From Moraxella caviae (GTDB taxonomy: Bacteria; Pseudomonadota; Gammaproteobacteria; Pseudomonadales; Moraxellaceae), in assembly GCF_002014985.1 (NCBI RefSeq), contig NZ_MUXU01000039.1:83424-147423 (forward strand): DNA of 64,000 nucleotides, in the 5' to 3' direction. The notes beneath the pieces were generated by a model. The model searched no databases. It saw only the letters and a program-made list of their open reading frames with translations, and was not told the DNA's origin. Positions within the stretch are counted from its first letter, which is position 1. Every line of letters starts with the position of its first letter. Made by a program: the position numbers and the translations under genes. Shown piece by piece: positions 47,398 through 56,080 of this stretch.

Positions 47398-48231
47398 TTA
47401 CCAGCCTTTTACCACGCCGTCTTTAAATTGTTTTTTTGCTTCGGCTTCTACTTCGTCAGATTGGAAAGCTTTCACGAAATTTTGCACTGCTTCAGACTCA
47501 GCGTTGTCGCTGCGTGCCACGATGATGTTCACATATGGCGAGTCTTTGTCTTCCACAAACACGCCATCATCAGCGGTCAAACCCACTTGTCCTGCGTAGT
47601 TGTTGTTCACCACTGCAAGCTCCACGTCATCAAGCGCGCGTGCCGCCACAGAAGTATCCACTTCTTTGATTTGTAGATTTTTTGGGTTTTCTACGATGTC
47701 AAGCGATGTTGAGAATAGGTTGGTGTTGTCTTTTAGCTTGATAAGACCTTGTTTTTCAAGCAAAATCAGCGCACGCGCCAAGTTTGATGGATCGTTTGGC
47801 ACCGCCACAGTTGCGCCGTCTTGCAGCTCGTCCAGAGATTTGATTTTCTTAGAGTAGCCAGCCAAAGGATACACGAAAGTATTGCCCACGATGACTAGAT
47901 TGTCCAAGTTTTTCTCAGCACTGTCTTTGTCCAAGTATGGCTTGTGCTGGAAAGCGTTTGCGTCAAGCTCGCCAGTAGACACCGCTGTGTTTGGCATGGC
48001 GTAGTCGTTAAATTCGGTGTATTGTACGTCTAGGTTGTACTTTTCTTTGGCGATTTTTGCCGCCACTTCCGCCACCGCATGCTCAGGGCCGCTCATCACG
48101 CCCACTTTGATGGTTTGTGCTGCCGCGCCATCAGCAGGTGCTGCCGCTTGTTCTTGTTTGTTGCCACCGCAGCCAGCCAAAGCGATGCTTGCTGACAATG
48201 CGCACAGACCGAAAAATTTACGAAGTTGCAT
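47398..48231 (-). CDS. metQ: Methionine-binding lipoprotein MetQ
   Basis: Substrate-binding lipoprotein of the D-/L-methionine ABC importer (277 aa). Lipoprotein signal MQLRKFFGLCALSASIALAGC with lipobox LAGC. The NlpA/MetQ fold is clear: IKVGVMSGPEHAVAEVAAKIAKEKYNLDVQYTEFNDYAMPNTAVSTGELDANAFQHKPYL, then IGVPNDPSN-like VAVPNDPSNLARALILLEKQGLI and VVNNNYAG. The ATG 48231 has AAGGA at good distance. It is the last gene of metN-metI-metQ; a 205-base gap separates it from metI. Confidence 0.96.
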   Translation of the reverse strand: MQLRKFFGLCALSASIALAGCGGNKQEQAAAPADGAAAQTIKVGVMSGPEHAVAEVAAKIAKEKYNLDVQYTEFNDYAMPNTAVSTGELDANAFQHKPYLDKDSAEKNLDNLVIVGNTFVYPLAGYSKKIKSLDELQDGATVAVPNDPSNLARALILLEKQGLIKLKDNTNLFSTSLDIVENPKNLQIKEVDTSVAARALDDVELAVVNNNYAGQVGLTADDGVFVEDKDSPYVNIIVARSDNAESEAVQNFVKAFQSDEVEAEAKKQFKDGVVKGW

Positions 48232-48436
48232 AATCAATCCTTTTTAAGGTTGGAAAAAATCTTAACACTCGCCAAGCCATACGCCTAGCGAAAAAGAGTG
48301 AGAAAACTTAACTATTAAAGCATAAATTTTAACAAAAGCCTATCATTATTTGCGCAATATTATCGCAAAACTTTATTCCTTTTTGGAATATCAAGGCTCT
48401 ATTATCGCACGTTTTGGCAAAACGCGCCGCCAATCA

Positions 48437-49126
48437 TCAACGATGGTCGTATTTTGCCGCCAGCATATCGCCCAATTTTTGGCAAATCATCACAAATGCC
48501 ACGATGATGATGGTCGCAATCCACTTGACGTACACCATGCCACGGTGTTCGCCATAGCTGATGGCAAGGTTGCCAAGACCACCGCCACCCACCACGCCAG
48601 CCATCGCTGAATAACTGATGAGCGTGATGAGCGTGATGGTCATGGCGTTAATAAGAATTGGCAGACTTTCAGGGAAATAATATTTTGACACCACTTGCCA
48701 GCGTGTTGCGCCCATGGATTTGGCGGCTTCGGTCAGTCCTGTTGGAATCTCGGCAAGCGCATTGGCGGTCAGGCGTGCAAAAAACGGAATTGCCGCCACT
48801 GCCAAAGGCACAATCGCCGCTGTCGTCCCAAGGCTTGTTCCCACCAAAAATCTGGTTACGGGCAATAAAATAATCAGCAAAATAATGAACGGCACAGAAC
48901 GCCCAACGTTAATCACCACGTCCAAAAGCTCAAACAAAGGCTTATTGGCAAGTAGGCGGTCTTTACCCGTCAAAAACGCCAAAAACCCCATCGGCAAGCC
49001 CACCGCCACCGAAATTGCGGTAGACGCAAGTCCCATATACACCGTCTCCCAAGTGGATTTGGCAACCATCTGCCACATTTGCGGTGTCAGCTCGTTCATA
49101 AAATTTTGGTACAGTTCAGCCCACAT
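48437..49126 (-). CDS. metI: Methionine ABC transporter permease MetI
   Basis: Inner-membrane permease (229 aa) with about five helices. It has the EAA coupling loop [37 protein letters not shown], which docks on MetN. The N-terminus [32 protein letters not shown] is typical of MetI. Its start overlaps the end of metN by 11 bases, showing translational coupling. Confidence 0.96.
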   Translation of the reverse strand: MWAELYQNFMNELTPQMWQMVAKSTWETVYMGLASTAISVAVGLPMGFLAFLTGKDRLLANKPLFELLDVVINVGRSVPFIILLIILLPVTRFLVGTSLGTTAAIVPLAVAAIPFFARLTANALAEIPTGLTEAAKSMGATRWQVVSKYYFPESLPILINAMTITLITLISYSAMAGVVGGGGLGNLAISYGEHRGMVYVKWIATIIIVAFVMICQKLGDMLAAKYDHR

Positions 49127-50174
49127 AGCCCAAAAGCTCCCCTGTTACGCCATTGGCGTGTAAAAATTCGCTTGCCTGCATGGTGGCGGTCTGCTCGCCA
49201 ATCACTTCAGCAATGGTAAAGCCAAATTTCACATCGCCCACATAATCCATCTGCGATGTCAAAATGTTAAATTCCACGCCAAAATTTTTGGTCGCCTGCG
49301 AAAACAGCGGCAAATCCACCGACTTACCCGTAAATTCAAACTTCATCACAGGGTGTGCGTGGCTTGACGTGCGCTCGGCAGACAACTTTTCCAAATACGC
49401 ATCTGGCAACGACAAATGAAACGTAGAGCCGATAAAATCCTTGGCAAGCGGCGTGGTCGGATTGGCGAAAATCTCACTCACCAAACCCTGCTCAATCAGT
49501 CGCCCTTGGTCAATCACCGCCACTTTATCGCAAATGCGCTTCACCACGTCCATCTCGTGCGTGATGAGCAGCATGGTAATGCCAAGCTCACGGTTGATTT
49601 TTTTAAGCAGCGCCAAAATCGCCTGCGTGGTGGCAGGGTCCAGCGCACTCGTGGCTTCATCGCACAGCAAGACTTTTGGGTCGCTCGCCAGCGCACGCGC
49701 AATCGCCACACGCTGCTTTTGACCGCCTGAGAGATTGGCAGGATACACGTCTTCTTTGCCCGTCAAGCCCACAAGCCCAATCAGCTGCGACACTTTTTCG
49801 GTGATTTTCGCCTTGGGTGTGCCAGACAGCTCCAGCGGCAAAGCGATGTTATCAAACACCGTGCGTGAATGCAGTAGATTAAAATGCTGAAAAATCATAC
49901 CAATCTGACGGCGTGCCACCACCAGCTCGCCATCGCTGAGCGTGGTCAAATCCTGACCGTCCAGCACCACTTGCCCTGTCGTGGGACGCTCAAGCAAATT
50001 CACACAGCGAATCAGCGTGGATTTGCCTGCGCCTGACGAGCCGATAATGCCAAAAATTTCGCCTTGATTGACTGTCAAATCGGTTGGCAAAACCGCGCTA
50101 AATTCCACCGTTTTGCCATCACGCTGGGTCGTGAACACCTTGCTCACGCCTGAAAGTTGAATCATGGGGGTCAT
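49116..50174 (-). CDS. metN: Methionine ABC transporter ATP-binding protein MetN
   Basis: ATPase of the methionine importer (352 aa). Walker [11 protein letters not shown]-loop, signature [16 protein letters not shown], Walker [14 protein letters not shown] and H-loop LLITHEMDV are all present. The C-terminal NIL domain (about 260-350) senses methionine and causes trans-inhibition in the E. coli homologue. The start is ATG 50174 ([14 protein letters not shown]) or three codons later; neither has a clear ribosome-binding site. Regulation at the promoter is not evident; no S-box or SAM riboswitch pattern was seen. Confidence 0.97.
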   Translation of the reverse strand: MTPMIQLSGVSKVFTTQRDGKTVEFSAVLPTDLTVNQGEIFGIIGSSGAGKSTLIRCVNLLERPTTGQVVLDGQDLTTLSDGELVVARRQIGMIFQHFNLLHSRTVFDNIALPLELSGTPKAKITEKVSQLIGLVGLTGKEDVYPANLSGGQKQRVAIARALASDPKVLLCDEATSALDPATTQAILALLKKINRELGITMLLITHEMDVVKRICDKVAVIDQGRLIEQGLVSEIFANPTTPLAKDFIGSTFHLSLPDAYLEKLSAERTSSHAHPVMKFEFTGKSVDLPLFSQATKNFGVEFNILTSQMDYVGDVKFGFTIAEVIGEQTATMQASEFLHANGVTGELLGYVG

Positions 50175-50217
50175 GGTATGAATAATCTAAATGAATGATT
50201 TAAAAGATAAATGACGT

Positions 50218-50226
50218 ATTATAGCA
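50218..50226 (-). promoter_or_regulatory. Extended -10 promoter of metNIQ
   Basis: Minus strand TGCTATAAT, an extended -10 element, 43 bases before the metN ATG. It is followed by a short leader. Confidence 0.6.
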
Positions 50227-50332
50227 CGGTTTGGGGTGTGGTTTTTGGGAAATTTGCACAAAGCTTATGCAAATGGGGAATAAGTGTGATTTGGGGTTGT
50301 GGGGGTGGATTGTAGGGATTTGGGGTTGTAAG

Positions 50333-50551
50333 TTGGGTTGGCGAAGCGTAGCCCAACGTTTTTAAAGACAACTCATTAAATCCGTTTAAAAAACCGTTCG
50401 TGATGAGCTTGTCGAACTATGGCGGTTTTTAGGTTTAAGTCTTCGCCACGCTCACCCTTCGACAAGCTCAGGGCGAACGGAAAAACCACGCCAAGCCTAA
50501 AATGTTAGTTTTTGCGGCGTCCGTCAGTTGGGTTGGCGAAGCATAACCCAA
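50333..50551. repeat. REP-like palindromic repeat cluster upstream of metN and the Mur-ligase fusion gene
   Basis: Type A copies: GTTGGGTTGGCGAAGCGTAG at 50333-50358 and GTTGGGTTGGCGAAGCATAA at 50526-50551. Type B: CCGTTCGTGATGAGCTTGTC near 50395 and the inverted CCTTCGACAAGCTCAGGGCG near 50456. The cluster lies in the 556-base divergent gap 50175-50730; the rest (50552-50730) is A/T-rich and should hold the fusion-gene promoter. Confidence 0.8.
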
Positions 50552-50730
50552 CACTTCATACGACAAATCGCATTTTGAATATTGAATTTTTCACTTTATT
50601 CACTCCAAGCCGTCAACCTTGCAAACCAAAAGTTTGTAAACCATCAACCAATAGAAACAAAACACCACTACATTTTTTTAAATTTTTAGGTACAATAGCC
50701 CAAAACAATCTGACAAACCTACACATTCTT

Positions 50731-53052
50731 ATGAACCAACTCCTCCAAACCCATCTTCCTAAAATCCACGCGCTATACAAACAGCAGCACAGCTTACAAT
50801 CGCTCAAAGATATTTTGCTGATTTCGCTTGGCAATGGCGAAAAACGTGCCAAAAGTGCCAGCGTGTTTTTTGACGCCAATGAACTGCAAGCCGATGACTG
50901 GCAAGCGGTGGGCGAGAAAATCAGCCAAAAAATCACCGCACTTTCTCGTCATTTTGATGAACCTGTCTGCTGGCTGAAAGTGGAATGGGTGGTGAGCGAG
51001 CAACACACCACTTGGGGCAATCTGCCCAATGAGCTTGCCAAATACAAACGCAATTATTTTCGCTCAGGGATTGCTTTTCGTGGCATTACATCGCCTTATC
51101 TGATGGCGACAGAAATGGAGCTAAACAGCCACGCCGCCTTATACCAAGGGGCGGATAAAGCCTTGGCTGGCATCAATCAAGCCAACCTAGAAAAATACAT
51201 CAAAGCCCGCTTTTCGTCCAAGCAAATGCCGCAATTTGCAGACGGCTTGCCTGTGATTACCTTTACCACCGCTGGCGTGTTTTTAGACACCAGCACCCAA
51301 ACGTGCGTGCCGCTATCCACGCTGCCACGCCAGCACGGTCGCCGCAGACTTGCCGATCTAAACGCTGGGCAAACGGCAGAACTTATCGCCCTTAGCACGC
51401 AGTATTTAAGCCGCCAAATCAAAGCGGACGGGCTGTTTGACTATGGCTCGTTTCCTTGTTTTGACAAGCCGATTCCCACTTATAACACCCTTCGCCACGC
51501 CAGCAGTCTGTACGCACTGCTAGAAGGCTTGGAGCTTTGTCAAAATCTGCAAAACAAACCACACGCCATCTCACACACCATCAGTAATAGCCGTCTGCAA
51601 ACTGCCGATTTGGCAAACATTCGCCAGCAAGTCGAGCAATCTTTGGATTATTTCATCGCTCATTTTGTGAAAGATTATGACGATAAATCCTATGTGCTGG
51701 AAATTAACAACGAAATCAAACTCGGTGCAAATGCCGTGGCGATTTTGGCGATGGTGAAATATGTGCAAATTTTTGGCAAATCCGACCGCTCTTTGTCGCT
51801 GCTGGCATTGTGCGAACGCTTGGCAAACGGCATTGTGGCAATGCAAACCGCAGACGGCGGTTTTGTGCATATTTTAGATGGCGAAACCCTTGCGGTAAAA
51901 GAAAAAACACGCACCATTTATTATGACGGCGAAGCGGCGTTTGGCTTGATGCGGCTGTATGGCGAAACCCAAGACCCACGCTGGCTGGCTTGCGTAGAAA
52001 AGGCGTTTGACTTTTTTATCGCCAACCACCACGAAAAAGCCCACGATCATTGGCTGTCTTATTGCTCAAACGAGCTGATTCGCTACAAGCCTGAACGCCG
52101 CTATTTTCAGTTTGCCGTGGATAATGTCAAAGGTTATTTGAATTTTATCCAAAATCGCCTAACCACTTTCCCGACATTGCTTGAGCTGTGTATGGCATTT
52201 CATAAAATGCTCTTAAAACTGGACGAATTTCCAGAACATCAAGACGTGCTAAAAGGCTTTGATGTGCCAGCGTTTTATCGTGCCTTACACACGCGTGCCA
52301 ATTATTTGGTGAATGGCTTTTTCTTTCCAGAAATGGCGATGCACTTTGCCAACCCACGCCGCATTTTGCACGGATTTTTTATCCGTCATCACGCCTTTCG
52401 TGTACGGATTGACGATGTGGAGCATTATTTGTCGGGCTATGTACATTATCACGAACTGCTCAGCTCAAACCGCTACCCAAAAAGCCTGACAGATGCCGAA
52501 GCCAAAGACAACGCCTTCACCGCAGAAAATCTTGCCATCGCCACCGCTGGCAAATGGCATATCGCACCTAAGGCAAATTGGCGTGCGACAGGGCTGTCTA
52601 TTTTCCCAAAAAGTTTTGTCAAAGGGCATATCGTGGTGGCTCGTGGCAAGGCGATGAGTACAGGCTATCTGCCATTTGCGGCGGTGAAATCCTTTGTGCT
52701 AAAAGGTGCCAGTGCCATCATCACAGACGAGCCAGAGAAGTATGAAAACTTGGGCGTGCCAGTGCTTGCGGTGAATAACGTACGCCAAGCCACGCTTGAT
52801 GTTGCCCGCCTTGCCCGTACCGCCTATCAGGGGGGTGTATGGCGTAACAGGCAGTGCAGGCAAAACCACCACCGTGGCAATGCTGTCTGCCGCCTTAGGC
52901 AATGTGGGCAAAACCACCCAAACCCAAGGCAGTGCCAACCTGCCCATCGGCATTGCGTGGAATATGGCAGGTATGGCACAGACGGCAAAACACTGGGTGC
53001 TGGAAATGGCGATTGGCAATATGTCGCTCAACAGCCAGCTTGCCAAGCCTGA
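50731..53052 (+). CDS. N-terminal part of a frameshifted MurF-type ligase / DD-peptidase fusion gene
   Basis: Frame of 773 codons from ATG 50731 (MNQLLQTHLPKIHALYKQQH). Residues 1-200 are unrecognised. Residues 200-590 have features of an (alpha/alpha) toroid like six-hairpin glycosidases or epimerases: PTYNTLRHASSLYALLEGLEL, QTADGGFVHILDGE, YYDGEAAFGLMRLYGETQDPRWL. From about 610 comes a MurF-like N-terminal domain (GLSIFPKSFVKGHIVVARGK, GASAIITDE). At codon 700, in a six-G tract (52830-52835), the frame departs from the ligase; the remaining about 72 residues are out-of-frame. Removing one G joins it in frame to the next entry, giving one 1314-aa protein. It could be a sequencing slip, a mutation or a slippage switch. 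A perfect Haemophilus-type uptake sequence lies at 50935. Confidence 0.75.
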   Translation: MNQLLQTHLPKIHALYKQQHSLQSLKDILLISLGNGEKRAKSASVFFDANELQADDWQAVGEKISQKITALSRHFDEPVCWLKVEWVVSEQHTTWGNLPNELAKYKRNYFRSGIAFRGITSPYLMATEMELNSHAALYQGADKALAGINQANLEKYIKARFSSKQMPQFADGLPVITFTTAGVFLDTSTQTCVPLSTLPRQHGRRRLADLNAGQTAELIALSTQYLSRQIKADGLFDYGSFPCFDKPIPTYNTLRHASSLYALLEGLELCQNLQNKPHAISHTISNSRLQTADLANIRQQVEQSLDYFIAHFVKDYDDKSYVLEINNEIKLGANAVAILAMVKYVQIFGKSDRSLSLLALCERLANGIVAMQTADGGFVHILDGETLAVKEKTRTIYYDGEAAFGLMRLYGETQDPRWLACVEKAFDFFIANHHEKAHDHWLSYCSNELIRYKPERRYFQFAVDNVKGYLNFIQNRLTTFPTLLELCMAFHKMLLKLDEFPEHQDVLKGFDVPAFYRALHTRANYLVNGFFFPEMAMHFANPRRILHGFFIRHHAFRVRIDDVEHYLSGYVHYHELLSSNRYPKSLTDAEAKDNAFTAENLAIATAGKWHIAPKANWRATGLSIFPKSFVKGHIVVARGKAMSTGYLPFAAVKSFVLKGASAIITDEPEKYENLGVPVLAVNNVRQATLDVARLARTAYQGGVWRNRQCRQNHHRGNAVCRLRQCGQNHPNPRQCQPAHRHCVEYGRYGTDGKTLGAGNGDWQYVAQQPACQA
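50935..50943 (-). other. Haemophilus-type DNA uptake sequence, full extended consensus
   Basis: Minus strand AAAGTGCGGTGATTTTTT: core AAGTGCGGT, preceding A, purine at the right place and six A/T bases. Near copies with one core mismatch in the same gene: 51784 (AAGAGCGGT), 53428 (AAGTGCGGC) and 54633 (AAGAGCGGT). Confidence 0.75.
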
Positions 53053-54676
53053 TGTGGCAATCATCACCAACATCGCCGCTGCCCATTTGGAATATCACCA
53101 CGACCTAGACACCGTGGCACTCAAAAAATCTCGTATTTTTGATGCAATGCAGCCAAACGCCCTTGCCGTGGTGTGCCGAGACATTGCCCAGTTTGAGCTG
53201 ATTGCCCAAGCCGCCCAGCAAAAACAGCTCACGCTCATCAGCTATGGCGAACACCCAGATGCTGACGTTCGCTTGCTGTCTTATTCGCAAGGTTTAGGCA
53301 AAATCACTGCCTTTGGTGAGACGCTGGAGCTGCGTCTGAACGTACTGGGCAAGCATTTTATGCTAAACGCCCTTGCCATCATCGCCATCGCCAAAAAGCA
53401 AGGCTTGGATTTGGCGAAAATTTTAGCCGCACTTTCGGCATTTCGCCCTGTGGAGGGGCGTGGCAATCAGTTCACCGCCGAACACGCAGGCAAAACCATC
53501 ACCGTGATTAACGATGCCTACAACGCCAACCCAATTTCTATGCAAGCCGCCCTGCTCGCCTTTGCCGACCACCCAGCGGCAAGCACGCAAAAGGTGCTGA
53601 TTTTGGGCGATATGCTGGAGCTGGGTGCAGACAGTGAGCATTACCATCGAGCACTTGCCGAGCATATTCACACCCACACCGCACGCTGCGTGCTGCTGGT
53701 GGGCGATGCCAGCCGAGCAACGTTTGACACGCTAAAAGCACGCTGGGCAAACGACAGCACCACCCCAACGCTGGCACATTTTGCCAACCGCGCCGAGCTA
53801 AAATCCGCCTTGGCAGACGTACTGCAACAAGGCGATACCGTGCTGATTAAAGCATCGCACGGCATTGGCTTGGAAGGGGTATTTCAGCCTTTAAACGCAG
53901 AAAATAGCCAGCCAGCCAGCCAGCCAGCCAGCCAAAATAGTGTAGCGGCGGCAATTCTGCTTGCCAATAGCCCTGCGTCAAAATCCACAATAAAAAACGG
54001 CACGCTTGACATCACATTTGCCAAGCGTGCCGATGAACCTAAAAACCCCGCTTCACTCTCAAAACTACTCACCGCAATGCTGATTTGGGATAAAATCCAC
54101 GCACACGGCATCAATCCAGCCAAGCACTGCCTTGCCTTTGCCCATCAGCTGCCCCAGCATAGGCAATACTTCACGCCAAACGAGCAGGTTTCTTTGCTTG
54201 ACTTGCTCAGTGCGATGCTGATTTTAAGCTGTAACGACTCTGCACACCTGCTGGCACGCTGGCATTCTGGCAATGAAGCTGCCTTTGTCAAACAGATGAA
54301 CCAGCTGAGCCAAAAGCTGGGTATGACACATTCACACTGGACACGCTCATCAGGGCTGGAATTTAAACACGCCCGCACCACCGCTTATGATTTGGTGATT
54401 TTAGCCGAGCATTTTGTCCAGCACTACCCTACGCTCAGCCAGCTGTGTGCCAAGCCCGCCTTTCACCGCCACGGCAAAAATTGGGCTTCTACCAACATTT
54501 TGCTCAAAGAATACCCCAAACTCAAAGGGCTCAAAACAGGCAACTTAGTCGGTGTCGGCTCAAACCTGATTTTACACTGGCAACAAGCCGACCGCCTGCA
54601 TTTTGCCATTATTTTAGGGGCGGCAAACAGTAAAGAGCGGTTTGAGATTGGGCGGGAGGTGCTTGAGAAAAGTTGA
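52799..54676 (+). CDS. C-terminal part of the fusion: MurF-type ligase domain plus DD-peptidase domain
   Basis: Reading frame after the G6 tract. Mur ligase ATP loop GVTGSAGKTTTVAM (fusion residue about 704), then LEMAIGNMSLNSQLAKPDVAIITNIAAAHLEYH and NDAYNANPISMQAAL, the MurF signatures; ILGDMLELG and VLIKASHGIGLE complete the ligase. Next come seven AGCC repeats (53906-53933) coding SQPASQPASQ. The C-terminal domain is a penicillin-binding, D-Ala-D-Ala carboxypeptidase type fold: SLSK (S1108 of the fusion), SCN (1166) and KTG (1268), with family-like spacing. There is no signal peptide, so this peptidase would be cytoplasmic or exported by an unknown route. If not translated through the shift, ATG 52799 could serve as a start. 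Confidence 0.78.
   Translation: MLPALPVPPIRGVYGVTGSAGKTTTVAMLSAALGNVGKTTQTQGSANLPIGIAWNMAGMAQTAKHWVLEMAIGNMSLNSQLAKPDVAIITNIAAAHLEYHHDLDTVALKKSRIFDAMQPNALAVVCRDIAQFELIAQAAQQKQLTLISYGEHPDADVRLLSYSQGLGKITAFGETLELRLNVLGKHFMLNALAIIAIAKKQGLDLAKILAALSAFRPVEGRGNQFTAEHAGKTITVINDAYNANPISMQAALLAFADHPAASTQKVLILGDMLELGADSEHYHRALAEHIHTHTARCVLLVGDASRATFDTLKARWANDSTTPTLAHFANRAELKSALADVLQQGDTVLIKASHGIGLEGVFQPLNAENSQPASQPASQNSVAAAILLANSPASKSTIKNGTLDITFAKRADEPKNPASLSKLLTAMLIWDKIHAHGINPAKHCLAFAHQLPQHRQYFTPNEQVSLLDLLSAMLILSCNDSAHLLARWHSGNEAAFVKQMNQLSQKLGMTHSHWTRSSGLEFKHARTTAYDLVILAEHFVQHYPTLSQLCAKPAFHRHGKNWASTNILLKEYPKLKGLKTGNLVGVGSNLILHWQQADRLHFAIILGAANSKERFEIGREVLEKS
52830..52835 (+). repeat. Six-G homopolymer at the frameshift point
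   Basis: Five G residues would read TAT CAG GGG GTG TAT GGC GTA, joining the MurF N-terminal domain to GVTGSAGK in frame; six break it. The total length 50731-54676 minus one base is exactly 1315 codons. Confidence 0.8.
53906..53933 (+). repeat. AGCC tetranucleotide repeat, seven copies, between ligase and DD-peptidase domains
   Basis: Seven perfect AGCC units. In the present register the frame continues into the DD-peptidase (CAA AAT AGT GTA). In the other two registers the next codons are AAA TAG (TAG 53938-53940) and AAA ATA GTG TAG (TAG 53943-53945). Gain or loss of one unit would therefore release a ligase without the peptidase domain. Confidence 0.85.
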
Positions 54677-54757
54677 ATGTCAAGTCGGATTGTGATAGGA
54701 TTTACAGAATAATTTAAGGTATAAATTACCTAAATCAACACTTAAATCGGTTTTATT

Positions 54758-56074
54758 ATGCTAATTCAATTCTCTGTCGAAAATTACCGCTCAATAAAAA
54801 AAGAGCAAACCCTCTCTTTGGTGCGTAGTACAAGTGATGAAATGGCAGATAACTATTTTGCTGCCAACGCCCCTGCAACGCCCGATCTTCTAAAATCAGC
54901 GGTCATCTATGGTGCAAATGCTTCAGGCAAGTCAAATGTTATCAAGGCATTAGATTCAATGATTAGCATTATTGCCGATTCATTCAACAAAAAACCCGAC
55001 TATTCTATTGGCACAACCCCTTTTCTTTTTGATTCGGACAGCCAAAAACAGCCAACAATCTATGATATATCTTTAGTTGTTGATTTGGTCAATGAACAAG
55101 GCGATTTGCAAAAAACGCGTGTTGATTATGGTTTTGTTGTAGATCAGGACAGAGTGTACGAAGAATGGCTAAGTGTTTATCCAAAAGGCAGAGAGCAAAA
55201 CTGGTTTTCTCGTGAATACAACGAAGAAATATCCGATTATGAATGGAAAATGTCTGACTATTTCAAAGGCGAAAAATCGAGCTGGAGAAATCAAACTCGA
55301 GCAGACCAGCTCTTTTTATCTACCGCAGTACACCTAAATAGTGAGCAAATCAAGCCTATTTATCGTGCTTTAACAGAGAGAATACCCATTATTCGCACAG
55401 ACCGAATCAGCGATAAAATGGCTAAAGAGTTTTGCAAAAAGTCTGAAAAAGATAAATCTATCATCATTGCTTTGCTAAGATCCGCAGGCATTGAATTGAA
55501 TGACATTGTTTTTGAGAAACCAAAACTTAACCTAGCAGGGATTCCTGAAAACCTGCCTACTGTCATCAGAAATCAGCTAATGCACGACATTCAAAAAGAC
55601 TTTGTTTCACAATATGAAACCTTTTTTGTGTATTATGACAACGAAGGAAATGAGCAAAAAATAAATTTGCGTGAAGAATCTGACGGTACACAAAAATTAT
55701 TTGAATTTGCTGGCTTAATCTTGGTCGTATTAAAAAATGGCGATACATTAGTCATTGATGAACTTAATAAAAGCCTACATCCTGATTTGGTGCGTTTTTT
55801 GGTGAAGTTGTTCAATTCACCTGTTAATCAGAACAACGCCCAACTGATTTTCACAACGCACGAAACATCTGTTTTGAGAAAAAATTTATTACGCAGAGAT
55901 CAAGTTTGGTTTTGTGAAAAAGACAACAACAGGGCAACAAATCTATATCCCTTGACAGATTTTAGACCGCATAAAAACCGTGAAGATATTGAAGAATATT
56001 ACTTACACGGTAAATATGGGGCAAAACCAATCATTCAAGAATTTACTCCACCTGAGTTCTTTTGGGAGGAGTAA
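54758..56074 (+). CDS. rloA: RloA-like AAA15/ABC-type ATPase (defence pair, subunit 1)
   Basis: A 438-aa SMC/ABC-like ATPase of the AAA15/AAA21 group. The N-terminus LIQFSVENYRSIKKEQTLSL is typical; Walker A GANASGKS is at 52-59. The ABC-type signature is EESDGTQKLFEF (about 308-319), Walker B is LVIDELNKSLHP (about 332) and the H-loop is IFTTHET (about 368). An ATPase paired with a TOPRIM-like RloB protein corresponds to RloAB, related to the abortive-infection system AbiL. Base composition is visibly richer in A/T than in the neighbouring genes, which suggests recent acquisition. rloB follows after 6 bases. Confidence 0.85.
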   Translation: MLIQFSVENYRSIKKEQTLSLVRSTSDEMADNYFAANAPATPDLLKSAVIYGANASGKSNVIKALDSMISIIADSFNKKPDYSIGTTPFLFDSDSQKQPTIYDISLVVDLVNEQGDLQKTRVDYGFVVDQDRVYEEWLSVYPKGREQNWFSREYNEEISDYEWKMSDYFKGEKSSWRNQTRADQLFLSTAVHLNSEQIKPIYRALTERIPIIRTDRISDKMAKEFCKKSEKDKSIIIALLRSAGIELNDIVFEKPKLNLAGIPENLPTVIRNQLMHDIQKDFVSQYETFFVYYDNEGNEQKINLREESDGTQKLFEFAGLILVVLKNGDTLVIDELNKSLHPDLVRFLVKLFNSPVNQNNAQLIFTTHETSVLRKNLLRRDQVWFCEKDNNRATNLYPLTDFRPHKNREDIEEYYLHGKYGAKPIIQEFTPPEFFWEE

Positions 56075-56080
56075 CTTGCT

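Noticed and set aside
53052..53052. Treating the stop at 53052 as the genuine end of a separate protein
   Set aside because: The last 72 codons are the ligase domain read in the wrong frame; dropping one G restores the MurF sequence exactly.
53906..53933. AGCC array as part of a CRISPR
   Set aside because: It is a 4-base microsatellite without spacers; no CRISPR array was seen anywhere in the window.
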